This document shows, piece by piece, positions 54,384-62,763 of a stretch of 64,000 nucleotides of DNA (position 1 is its first letter; every line of letters starts with the position of its first letter). The stretch comes from Algibacter lectus (lineage in GTDB: Bacteria > Bacteroidota > Bacteroidia > Flavobacteriales > Flavobacteriaceae): positions 124,001 through 188,000 of the forward strand of contig NZ_FOLN01000001.1 of assembly GCF_900112395.1 (NCBI RefSeq), in the 5' to 3' direction. Both the position numbers and the translations under genes were made by a program. The notes under the pieces are model-generated. The model was not told the origin of the DNA. It did no database searches and was given only the letters and a program-made list of their open reading frames with translations.

Positions 54384-55997
54384 ATGGAAAATGTAGATTT
54401 ATTTATTATTGTTTTTTATTTAATAGCCATTCTAGCTATTGGCATATTATCGACAAAGAAAACAATAATGACTTCTGACAACTATTTCTTAGCAGGACGC
54501 AGTCTAAATTGGATTGTTATTGGCGCTGCTCTTTTTGCAAGTAATATATCTACAATACATTTAGTTGGGCTTGCCGCTTCCGGATTTGAAGACGGATTAG
54601 TTTGGGGTAATTTCGAGTGGATGGCATCAGTAATGCTCATTATATTAGGGCTCGTTTTTGCACCATTCTACTTCAAAAGTAAAATTTCTACATTACCCGA
54701 ATTTTTAGAAAAAAGATACAGCCCATTATCTAGATCCTTTTTAGCATTTATGGCCATCTTAGGTGCATTATTTGTACACATAGGAATGAGCCTTTATGCA
54801 GGAGCCATCGTATTCAAATCTTTTTTCGGAATAGATGTATTTCATTCTATCTTAATTATCTCTGTAATAACCGCAACCTATACCATTGTTGGAGGTTTAA
54901 AAGCTGTTGTTGTCACAGAAACGGTACAGACAGTTGTACTAATAGCTGGTGCCGTTATACTAACCATATTTGCCATCGACGAGCTTCCTGAAGTTGGAAT
55001 CCATTCATTTGCCGATTTTAAGCAACACATAAAACCCAACCAAATAAGTATGATAAGAAGTGATGAAACCTCCGTAAATAAAGGTTTATCATGGTATTCT
55101 ATTATACTTGGCTATCCTATTTTAGGCTTATGGTACTGGTGCTCAGACCAAACTATAGTACAACGAGTTTTAGCAGCTAAAAGTGAAGAAGATGCTCAAA
55201 AAGGACCTATTTTCGCAGGTTTCCTAAAAATATTACCCGTTTTCATTATGGTACTACCTGGTGTTATTGGGTATGTTTTATTTAAAGATAAAATCACAGA
55301 TAGTAACGAAACACTACCTGTTTTAATAAACGAATTATTACCTATTGGCATTAAAGGTATTTTTGCAGCCGCATTACTTTCTGCATTAATGAGTACTATT
55401 GCCGCAGCACTAAACAGCTGCTCTACTTTAGTAGCCATAGACATTGCAAAAAGAGTAAAACCTTCATTATCAGACAAAAAACAAGTGCTTATCGGTAAAT
55501 ATGTTTCCGTAGTAGTCATGATATTAGCTATTGCATGGTCTACCCAAGGAAAAAGGTTTGGAAGTATTTTTGAAGCTATAAATTCAATAGCTGCCGTTTT
55601 AGCACCGCCAATTGCCACCGTATTCCTCTTCGGCGTATTTAGCAAAAAAGGCACAAAAGAAGCTTCTCTAGCAACTTTAATTTCAGGGTTTATAATAGGC
55701 ATAACGGCTTTCGCTGCCGATTTTATACCAACGCTTTCTGGCAAACCAAGTATTATAACAGATCGTTGGGGTATCCCTTTCATGATGCAAGCTTGGTGGC
55801 TGTTTTGTATATGCTCTGTGATATATTTCAGTGTAAGCTACATCACACCTAAACCAAGTAAAAAACAATTAAAATACACATGGGACAATCCATGGCAATT
55901 TCTTGTAGATAAAAAATTTAAAGGTACAAATGATGTCCGTTTCTATGCTGGCCTATTATTTATATCGCTCATCATTTTATATCTCTTATTTCAATAA
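54384..55997 (+). CDS. Sodium/solute symporter (SSS family)
   Basis: About 537 residues with 13-14 hydrophobic segments. SSS features: DNYFLAGRSLNWIVIGAALF, ASNISTIHLVGLAASGFEDG (sodium-site Ser/Asn), TLPEFLEKRYSPLSRSFLAF, ATYTIVGGLKAVVVTETVQT, YWCSDQTIVQRVLAAKSEED and LLSALMSTIAAALNSCSTLV. It resembles Na+/glucose or Na+/galactose-type carriers seen in marine glycan loci. It probably brings the monosaccharide released by GH95 into the cytoplasm. I chose the ATG at 54384 (MENVDLFIIV), 1 bp after the reductase stop, since the frame from 54357 only adds residues overlapping the upstream gene. Confidence 0.92.
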   Translation: MENVDLFIIVFYLIAILAIGILSTKKTIMTSDNYFLAGRSLNWIVIGAALFASNISTIHLVGLAASGFEDGLVWGNFEWMASVMLIILGLVFAPFYFKSKISTLPEFLEKRYSPLSRSFLAFMAILGALFVHIGMSLYAGAIVFKSFFGIDVFHSILIISVITATYTIVGGLKAVVVTETVQTVVLIAGAVILTIFAIDELPEVGIHSFADFKQHIKPNQISMIRSDETSVNKGLSWYSIILGYPILGLWYWCSDQTIVQRVLAAKSEEDAQKGPIFAGFLKILPVFIMVLPGVIGYVLFKDKITDSNETLPVLINELLPIGIKGIFAAALLSALMSTIAAALNSCSTLVAIDIAKRVKPSLSDKKQVLIGKYVSVVVMILAIAWSTQGKRFGSIFEAINSIAAVLAPPIATVFLFGVFSKKGTKEASLATLISGFIIGITAFAADFIPTLSGKPSIITDRWGIPFMMQAWWLFCICSVIYFSVSYITPKPSKKQLKYTWDNPWQFLVDKKFKGTNDVRFYAGLLFISLIILYLLFQ

Positions 55998-56067
55998 TAG
56001 TACTATTAATTTAACAAAATACAAACTTATTTCGTTACAACACAGACCAAAATACGCCTAGAACCTT

Positions 56068-57615
56068 ATGAGAAAATTCACCTTGCAAATTACCCGTATT
56101 CTAACCGTGACATCACTAATTGTCGTGTCTTCCTGTAAACAAAAAACAACTCAAATAGAAGAAGTAGCAAAACAACCCAATATTATTATTTATTTAACTG
56201 ATGATCTTGGATATGGTGATTTAGGCTGCTTTGGAAGCCCAATAATTAAAACACCATCTATAGATAAGTTTGCTTCGGAAGGCGTTTTATTAACCGATTG
56301 CCATTCTGCAGGAACAGTTTGCTCTCCATCAAGAGCAGGATTATTAACAGGAAGAAACCCATACAGAAGTGGCTTTTACTATATTCAAGGTGCTTACGGC
56401 GCTTATTTACAAGAAAAAGAACAAACAATTGCAGAGCTATTGAAAAGCGGCGGCTACGAAACTGCTTTTATGGGAAAATGGCACTTATCAAGACTAGAAC
56501 AAACAAAAAAACACAAAGAACCAACTCCAGGAGACCAAGGTTTTGATTACTGGTTTGCATCCACGCACAACGCCTTTGGAGGGCCAAAAAATTTCGGAAA
56601 ATTTATAAGAAACGGAGAACCCGCAGGTGAAGCTAATGGATGGTACTGCGATGTACTTACTGAAGAAGCTACAAACTGGCTTACAAACATAAGAGACAAA
56701 TCGAAGCCATTTTTACTTATAGTCTCCACTCACGAACCACACACACCAGTTGCTCCTCCAGAAAAATACAGTCAAATGTATGATAATGCTGAAGTAGACA
56801 GCTTAGAAAAAACAATAAGTTATGGAGGAGTAGATCGACCAGAATACGATATTACACAGAACAAAAAAGACTACTACGGTACCGTTACGCAATTAGATAA
56901 CGCCTTCGGAAACCTAATGAAAACATTAGATGACGAAAAACTAAGAGACAATACCATGGTGGTTTTCACCAGTGACAATGGACCTGAACACCCCGTTAAC
57001 TTAGAAGAATCTCAAGGGAATTGGGAAGACCCTATTCGAGATATGTGTTTTGGATCACCAGGTATATATAAAGGAATGAAACGTTACCCTTATGAAGGTG
57101 GACACAGAGTACCAGGTATTGTTCGTTATCCTGGAAAAATACCTGCAGGAACAACAAGTAATGAATTAGTAGTAGGAACAGATTTTATTACAACATCTGT
57201 AAAACTTGCAAATATAAAACTAACCGAAGAAGTAAGCCCAGACGCCATCGATGCATTCCCAGCTTTTTTAGGTAAAAAAATAAAAAGAAACAAACCTTAT
57301 TTATGGATTTTCCCAACACATGAAGACACCTTCTTTAGAATGCCACACATGGCAATGCGCTATAACAACTATACATTGCTAGGGAAGTTTCCAGAAAAAA
57401 CCGAAGATCAAACCATTATAGAATGGATGAAATCATCTGTTCCAACAACCTTTGCTTTATATAATTTAGATACCGATCCTGAACAAAAAATAAATCTTGC
57501 GGAGACTAAACCAGAAATGGTTAATGAACTAAAAGGATTAATGACTAAGGAATGGATTGAAATTAGAGATGAAGGTCCTAATTGGCAGACATTAAATCAA
57601 GCATCAAAAAAATGA
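56068..57615 (+). CDS. S1-family sulfatase lipoprotein (first of a tandem pair)
   Basis: A 515-residue type I sulfatase with a lipoprotein signal (Cys23 in LIVVSSC). Active-site features: IIYLTDDLGYGDLGCF (calcium Asp pair), the formylglycine site C85-S-P-S-R in AGTVCSPSRAGLLTGRNPYR, YETAFMGKWHLSRLE (Lys/His) and VVFTSDNGPEHPV (Asp/Asn). Cys85 must be converted to formylglycine by a maturase not in this window. The substrate is probably a sulfated sugar of the same glycan as the GH95. The stop overlaps the start of the next sulfatase gene (ATGA). Confidence 0.94.
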   Translation: MRKFTLQITRILTVTSLIVVSSCKQKTTQIEEVAKQPNIIIYLTDDLGYGDLGCFGSPIIKTPSIDKFASEGVLLTDCHSAGTVCSPSRAGLLTGRNPYRSGFYYIQGAYGAYLQEKEQTIAELLKSGGYETAFMGKWHLSRLEQTKKHKEPTPGDQGFDYWFASTHNAFGGPKNFGKFIRNGEPAGEANGWYCDVLTEEATNWLTNIRDKSKPFLLIVSTHEPHTPVAPPEKYSQMYDNAEVDSLEKTISYGGVDRPEYDITQNKKDYYGTVTQLDNAFGNLMKTLDDEKLRDNTMVVFTSDNGPEHPVNLEESQGNWEDPIRDMCFGSPGIYKGMKRYPYEGGHRVPGIVRYPGKIPAGTTSNELVVGTDFITTSVKLANIKLTEEVSPDAIDAFPAFLGKKIKRNKPYLWIFPTHEDTFFRMPHMAMRYNNYTLLGKFPEKTEDQTIIEWMKSSVPTTFALYNLDTDPEQKINLAETKPEMVNELKGLMTKEWIEIRDEGPNWQTLNQASKK

Positions 57616-59141
57616 GAAAGAGAAGTAAAATAACACTTTTACTTCTCTTCATAACATCCTTATCGCATATTGGTTGTAAGGCTGAAAAAGAAGAAATAAA
57701 ACCAAATATTATAATTTATCTAACAGATGATTTAGGATACGGTGATTTATCTTGCTATGGCAATCCTATAATAAAAACCCCTGGCATAGATAAATTTGCT
57801 TCGCAAGGGATTTTACTTACCGACTTGCATTCCGCAGGAACCGTATGCTCCCCATCTAGAGCAGGCTTATTAACCGGTAAAAACCCATATAGAAGTGGTT
57901 TTTATTACCTGCAAGGTTTCCAAGGAACACATCTTAGAGATAGCGAAACAACCATTGCAGAAGTTTTAAAATCCGGTGGCTACGAAACCGCTTTTATGGG
58001 TAAATGGCACCTATCGCGATTAGAAAAAACAGATAAAAAAAAAGAACCCAACCCAGGAGATCAAGGATTTGATTATTGGTTTGCCTCTACACATAACGCC
58101 TATAAAGGCCCAAAAAATTTCCAAAAATTTATAAGAAATGGCGAAAATGTTGGAGAAGTAAACGGATGGTATTGCGATGTGCTCACTGAAGAAGCAACAG
58201 ATTGGTTAACTAACAAAAGAGACAAAAGTAAACCTTTCCTACTTATTGTTTCTACACATGAACCACATGCGCCATTAGCCCCGCCAGAAGCATACAGTGA
58301 TATGTATGATAATACTATGGTAGATAGTTTAGAACAATCTATTAGCTATGGTGGTGTTGCACGTCCGGAATACGATATTAGCAAGAATAAAAAAGAATAC
58401 TACGGCACCGTTTCACAATTAGACAAAGCTTTCGAAAACCTAATGACAATAATTGACAAAGAACAATTAACTGAAAACACTATGGTTATTTTCACGAGTG
58501 ATAACGGTCCTGAATCTCCAGTTAATTTAGAAGAATCTCAAGGCGAATGGGAAGCTCCAACACGTGATAACTGTTTTGGTACTCCGGGAATTTACCGAGG
58601 AATGAAAAGATTTCCTTATGAAGGTGGACACAGAGTTCCTGGCATAATACGCTACCCTTCTAAAATACCAGCTGGTTCAACTAGCAATGAAATGGTTATT
58701 GCTACAGATTTCATAACCACTGCAGCAAGACTTGCAAACATAAATATATCTAAAGACCTGAACATAGACGGTATTGATGCTTTTCCTGCCTTTATTGGTC
58801 AGAAGATTGAAAGAGAAAAACCTTACATATGGTTATATCCAAATCATGAAGACGCATATTTTAGAATGCCACATATGGCTATGCGGTATAATAATTATAC
58901 TCTAATTGGTAGATTTCCTAAAAAAACTGAAAGCCTTACTTTAATGGAATGGATGAAAACCTCAATTCCTATTAGTTTCGAACTATACAACCTTGCTAAC
59001 GACCCCGAACAACAAATTAACCTAGTAACTATTCAACCAGAAATGGTAGAACAATTAAAACCTATAATGATAAAACAATGGATTAATATTAGAGATGAAG
59101 GACCAAATTGGGAAAAAATAAATACAGATGTTAAAAATTAA
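57612..59141 (+). CDS. S1-family sulfatase lipoprotein (second of a tandem pair)
   Basis: A sulfatase of about 509 residues, closely similar in full length to the one before it. Shared blocks include LTDDLGYGDL, YETAFMGKWHLSRLE and NGWYCDVLTEEAT. The lipoprotein signal ends at HIGC (Cys22) and the formylglycine site is Cys79 in AGTVCSPSRAGLL. I chose the ATG at 57612, which overlaps the stop of the first gene in an ATGA arrangement; the longer frame from 57582 would put residues of the upstream gene region ahead of the signal. It is a recent-looking duplicate that could act on a different sulfate position. Confidence 0.93.
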   Translation: MRKRSKITLLLLFITSLSHIGCKAEKEEIKPNIIIYLTDDLGYGDLSCYGNPIIKTPGIDKFASQGILLTDLHSAGTVCSPSRAGLLTGKNPYRSGFYYLQGFQGTHLRDSETTIAEVLKSGGYETAFMGKWHLSRLEKTDKKKEPNPGDQGFDYWFASTHNAYKGPKNFQKFIRNGENVGEVNGWYCDVLTEEATDWLTNKRDKSKPFLLIVSTHEPHAPLAPPEAYSDMYDNTMVDSLEQSISYGGVARPEYDISKNKKEYYGTVSQLDKAFENLMTIIDKEQLTENTMVIFTSDNGPESPVNLEESQGEWEAPTRDNCFGTPGIYRGMKRFPYEGGHRVPGIIRYPSKIPAGSTSNEMVIATDFITTAARLANINISKDLNIDGIDAFPAFIGQKIEREKPYIWLYPNHEDAYFRMPHMAMRYNNYTLIGRFPKKTESLTLMEWMKTSIPISFELYNLANDPEQQINLVTIQPEMVEQLKPIMIKQWINIRDEGPNWEKINTDVKN

Positions 59142-59273
59142 ACATAAAGATATATTCGAAGGCACCTTTTTAATATAAACACATTATAATACCAATTAAA
59201 ATATACATTCTACATAAATCAATAATATTAAAATTTTTTAAGCTTCTTTTTCAACATAATTAAAACTTTAATC

Positions 59274-60989
59274 ATGAAATACTTTTATTTATTGTTTTTC
59301 TATTTAATCAGTTTACCTATTGCAGCCCAATTAGAGAAAGCCACTTTCAAACCTTACCTCTTTATGGCTTTTTCTGATGATATTCCTGAAACACATATAT
59401 ATGGCGGATTACACTATACTAACATTCATAATACCGTACCAGATAATTGGGTTGGGAGCTTTTATCAAAGCGGCATGATGCATACCTGGTACAGACCTGC
59501 AAAAATATACGACCTTACTGATTTCAGCAGAGATAAATATGGTTACCATTCTATAGAAGGAGGAGCCGGCTATAAACCACGTAATAACTTCCACAATTAC
59601 AAAACGCCACAAAAATTTACTATGGGTGGAGTTTCCGGTGGTTTTGGAGCTTTCAGTAATGGCCCCGCTCAAGGCGCTCCTGGTCTAACAAATTCAAGAA
59701 AAACCCCTACACTTCGTTGGGAAGAAAATACCGGGCGTTACGGAGCTGCAGCAATAAGCAACGCTCTACTTTTTCCTTTAGATGGCATTGGGTTTATGGA
59801 AGGAGAAAACAATAAAATGTTTGGGTATGGATATTATGCACTTCCATTTACTGAACCGAAAAACACAACAGCGGGAGAAAACAAACCAACAGGAAATAAA
59901 TCTTGGACACTTTTTTTTAATACTAAAAACTTTAGTGGGCCTGTTGCATTTCATACCCCATACCATTGGTCTAAGCGAACTTTAACCCATGGAAACATAT
60001 CAGGAAAAACATTCGACAATAGCCTTTTGAAACTATCACCTCGTTTTCAGAGAGAAACAAATAATTTACCTGCAAAAAAATGGATAGATTCTAATGGAGA
60101 TACGTATTATAAAATTTCTCCTGTATACATGCCCATGGACTCAGATGGTATTGGACGGATAGGAACCATGCCAATGAATTTAGATAATACTATGTGGAAC
60201 GAAGTAAACGATTGGTTTAATGGCGGGCCTGTTGCTACAACAAATTTCAATGCCCGTAAAGGCGAAATTCATATTAGAACTAATACAAATATTAAGGCAT
60301 CCTATCGGTTAGACAAAACAAAAAACATCACTACATCCAACTTTGTTTCTAGGGTAAGCGACCCTAACGATACTTATGCAGCCGCATTCAAATGGAAAGG
60401 GGAATTAATTGAAAAAGTAGAAGGACGCAACCTTGTTAAGCTACCGGAATATTATATGTTACCAAAAGGAAGTAAATCTCCTATAGCAATTCCTGAAACC
60501 AAAGTGCCTGATGAAAGTGGTTTAAAGAAAATAAACTCTCGAACAGATTATGAGAACGATTGGGAATTTGATGACTATAATCGAGATACTATTTATACAC
60601 CATTGCTTCCTGACTACGCATATAGTGATAAGATTGTAGATGTTTGGACAAAACCAGGTCCTATAGCAGGACCATATTATGCGATATTAGATGATCGAAG
60701 TACTACTGTTTATTACTGGTATAAATTTAATGAACAGCCATCTATTTTAAATTCTGACATGGATGAAGCAGAACGAGAACTTATTCAAAAAAGAGTAGAA
60801 CTTATTCATAAAAATTGGCATAAAGACGACCAATATTTCCCAGATCCTAAACAAGAGAAAATCTCCTTAGACACCAACTTATTAGTTACACCACCTAAAG
60901 GGTTAGAAGCAGGATATGTACCTATTTGTGTACACCAACAGTTATCTACAGAAAAGTTACCTAATTTCCCACAGATAAATAGGATATAA
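59274..60989 (+). CDS. Secreted protein of unknown family in the sulfatase locus
   Basis: A 571-residue protein with a signal peptide (MKYFYLLFFYLISLPIAAQ). I do not recognise the family. It is rich in Tyr, Trp, Asn, Gly and Pro, with aromatic-rich segments that suggest a beta-rich carbohydrate-facing protein: GLHYTNIHNTVPDNWVGSF, SGMMHTWYRPAKIYDL, VAFHTPYHWSKRTLTHGN, PEYYMLPKGSKSPIAIPE and YYAILDDRSTTVYYWYKFNE. Several His/Asp/Glu residues could be catalytic, but no known motif is evident. There is no membrane segment and no sorting tail. It sits between two sulfatase genes on the same strand, 132 bp after the second and 175 bp before the third, so a role on the same sulfated glycan is likely. 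Confidence 0.85.
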   Translation: MKYFYLLFFYLISLPIAAQLEKATFKPYLFMAFSDDIPETHIYGGLHYTNIHNTVPDNWVGSFYQSGMMHTWYRPAKIYDLTDFSRDKYGYHSIEGGAGYKPRNNFHNYKTPQKFTMGGVSGGFGAFSNGPAQGAPGLTNSRKTPTLRWEENTGRYGAAAISNALLFPLDGIGFMEGENNKMFGYGYYALPFTEPKNTTAGENKPTGNKSWTLFFNTKNFSGPVAFHTPYHWSKRTLTHGNISGKTFDNSLLKLSPRFQRETNNLPAKKWIDSNGDTYYKISPVYMPMDSDGIGRIGTMPMNLDNTMWNEVNDWFNGGPVATTNFNARKGEIHIRTNTNIKASYRLDKTKNITTSNFVSRVSDPNDTYAAAFKWKGELIEKVEGRNLVKLPEYYMLPKGSKSPIAIPETKVPDESGLKKINSRTDYENDWEFDDYNRDTIYTPLLPDYAYSDKIVDVWTKPGPIAGPYYAILDDRSTTVYYWYKFNEQPSILNSDMDEAERELIQKRVELIHKNWHKDDQYFPDPKQEKISLDTNLLVTPPKGLEAGYVPICVHQQLSTEKLPNFPQINRI

Positions 60990-61164
60990 AAAACTTATCA
61001 CGACTTAAAAATAAAGCAGAAAAAACATGCTTAATTAAAGGAACCTAAATGATGGATTTAAATATGAATTCATTTTAATATTTACTTTTCCACGGTTTTG
61101 ATTTTAGAATATATATAACAACCAAATCTATAATCAACAAAAGTATATAACAAATTATAAAGCA

Positions 61165-62688
61165 ATGAAAAACAAAACCTCGTATCTCTTTTTGATCTTA
61201 GTATCATGTTTATATTATTGCACTTATGCACAAAATGCATCACAGCCTAATATTGTCATCATTTATGCAGACGACATGGGGTTTGGTGATTTAAATTGTC
61301 AAAACCCAAATTCTAAAATACCTACTCCATTTTTAGACCAATTAACTTCCGAAGGCATGCGCTTTACAGACGCTCATAGCTCATCTGCAATTTGTTCCCC
61401 AAGCCGTTTTGCTCTATTAACGGGGCAATATCACTGGCGAAGAACCCATGGTATAGTTAAGTCTTTTGGAGAACCACTTTTTAAAGATACAGATGTTACA
61501 CTTCCGCAACTTTTAAAAACAGAAGGTTATAAAACTGCAGCTATTGGAAAATGGCATTTAGGTTGGCATTGGAATTTTATTAATAAAGAACCCACAGGTG
61601 AACGCACGTATTGGGGCAGATCCCACAAAACTTATTTAGTTGAAGATATCGATTGGGAAGCACCACTAAGAGGAGGCCCTCTAGATCGTGGATTTGATTA
61701 TTATTTTGGAGATGGCACTATTAATTTCCCACCATACGCATGGGTTGAAAATGATAAATTTGTAGATATTCCAAATGAATTTTTCGAATTCAATCAATTT
61801 GAAAGAGACGTAAAAGAAATGGATTGGGATTCGCGTCCAGGCCCTAAAGTAGCAGGTTGGGATCCCTACACCGTACTACCTACATTAACAAAAAAAACAA
61901 TATCATGGATTGATAATCAAACAAAGGATAAACCGTTCTTTTTATATTTAGCCTTACCATCGCCTCATGCTCCTATTATCCCAAATGATGAATTCGACGG
62001 CACATCAAAAGCAGGTGCATATGGCGATTTTATGGTTCAAACCGATTGGATTGCCGGACAAGTTTTAAAAGCACTTAAAAAAAATGGCTTGGAAGAAAAC
62101 ACCATCGTTATTTTTAGTTCAGATAATGGCCCCGAAAAAATTGCTTTCGAAAGAGCAGAAAAATTCGACCATTACAGTATGGGTGATTTTAGAGGTTTAA
62201 AACGAGATCTTTGGGAAGGCGGGCACCACATTCCGTTTGTTATTAAATGGCCAAACCATATTAAAGCAGGAACAGTTTCCGATAATCTAATATCTCAGGT
62301 CGATATAATGGCTACTCTTTTAGAAATTACTGAAACTAAAATCCCCGAAACAGGTGCTATCGATAGCCAAAGTTTTTTATCTATAATTACTGGTAACACG
62401 AACAAAAACAACCAAAGAACAGCAACCATACATAATACCAATGCAGGAGGATATGCTGTACGAAAAGATAATTGGTTATATATAAATAAAGTAACGGGCT
62501 CTGTTTCAAGAATGCCCGAATCCTTTAAAAAACTGAGTGGATACAACGATTTTTCAACAGAAGGTTTACTTTTTGATTTAGAAAAAGATCCTGAACAATG
62601 TGTCAATTTATTTGAAAAATATCCTGAAAAAATCAGGAACATGAAAGCTTACCTAAAGCTAGAAATGGATAAAGGCTATTTAAATTAA
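61165..62688 (+). CDS. S1-family sulfatase (arylsulfatase A type)
   Basis: A 507-residue sulfatase with an export signal ([23 protein letters not shown]). Features: [16 protein letters not shown], the formylglycine Cys77 in [54 protein letters not shown] and [12 protein letters not shown]. The RFALLTGQY(H)WR block differs from the RAGLLTG(R/K)NPYR block of the tandem pair, so it belongs to another S1 subfamily and should hydrolyse a different sulfate ester. It precedes the PhoD-like gene by 75 bp on the same strand. Confidence 0.94.
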   Translation: MKNKTSYLFLILVSCLYYCTYAQNASQPNIVIIYADDMGFGDLNCQNPNSKIPTPFLDQLTSEGMRFTDAHSSSAICSPSRFALLTGQYHWRRTHGIVKSFGEPLFKDTDVTLPQLLKTEGYKTAAIGKWHLGWHWNFINKEPTGERTYWGRSHKTYLVEDIDWEAPLRGGPLDRGFDYYFGDGTINFPPYAWVENDKFVDIPNEFFEFNQFERDVKEMDWDSRPGPKVAGWDPYTVLPTLTKKTISWIDNQTKDKPFFLYLALPSPHAPIIPNDEFDGTSKAGAYGDFMVQTDWIAGQVLKALKKNGLEENTIVIFSSDNGPEKIAFERAEKFDHYSMGDFRGLKRDLWEGGHHIPFVIKWPNHIKAGTVSDNLISQVDIMATLLEITETKIPETGAIDSQSFLSIITGNTNKNNQRTATIHNTNAGGYAVRKDNWLYINKVTGSVSRMPESFKKLSGYNDFSTEGLLFDLEKDPEQCVNLFEKYPEKIRNMKAYLKLEMDKGYLN

Positions 62689-62763
62689 TAAAAACAAGAA
62701 CGACCGAGATATCCATTGAAATTAGAAACAAAGGTTCCAATTGGTCAAAATAAACACATACAA

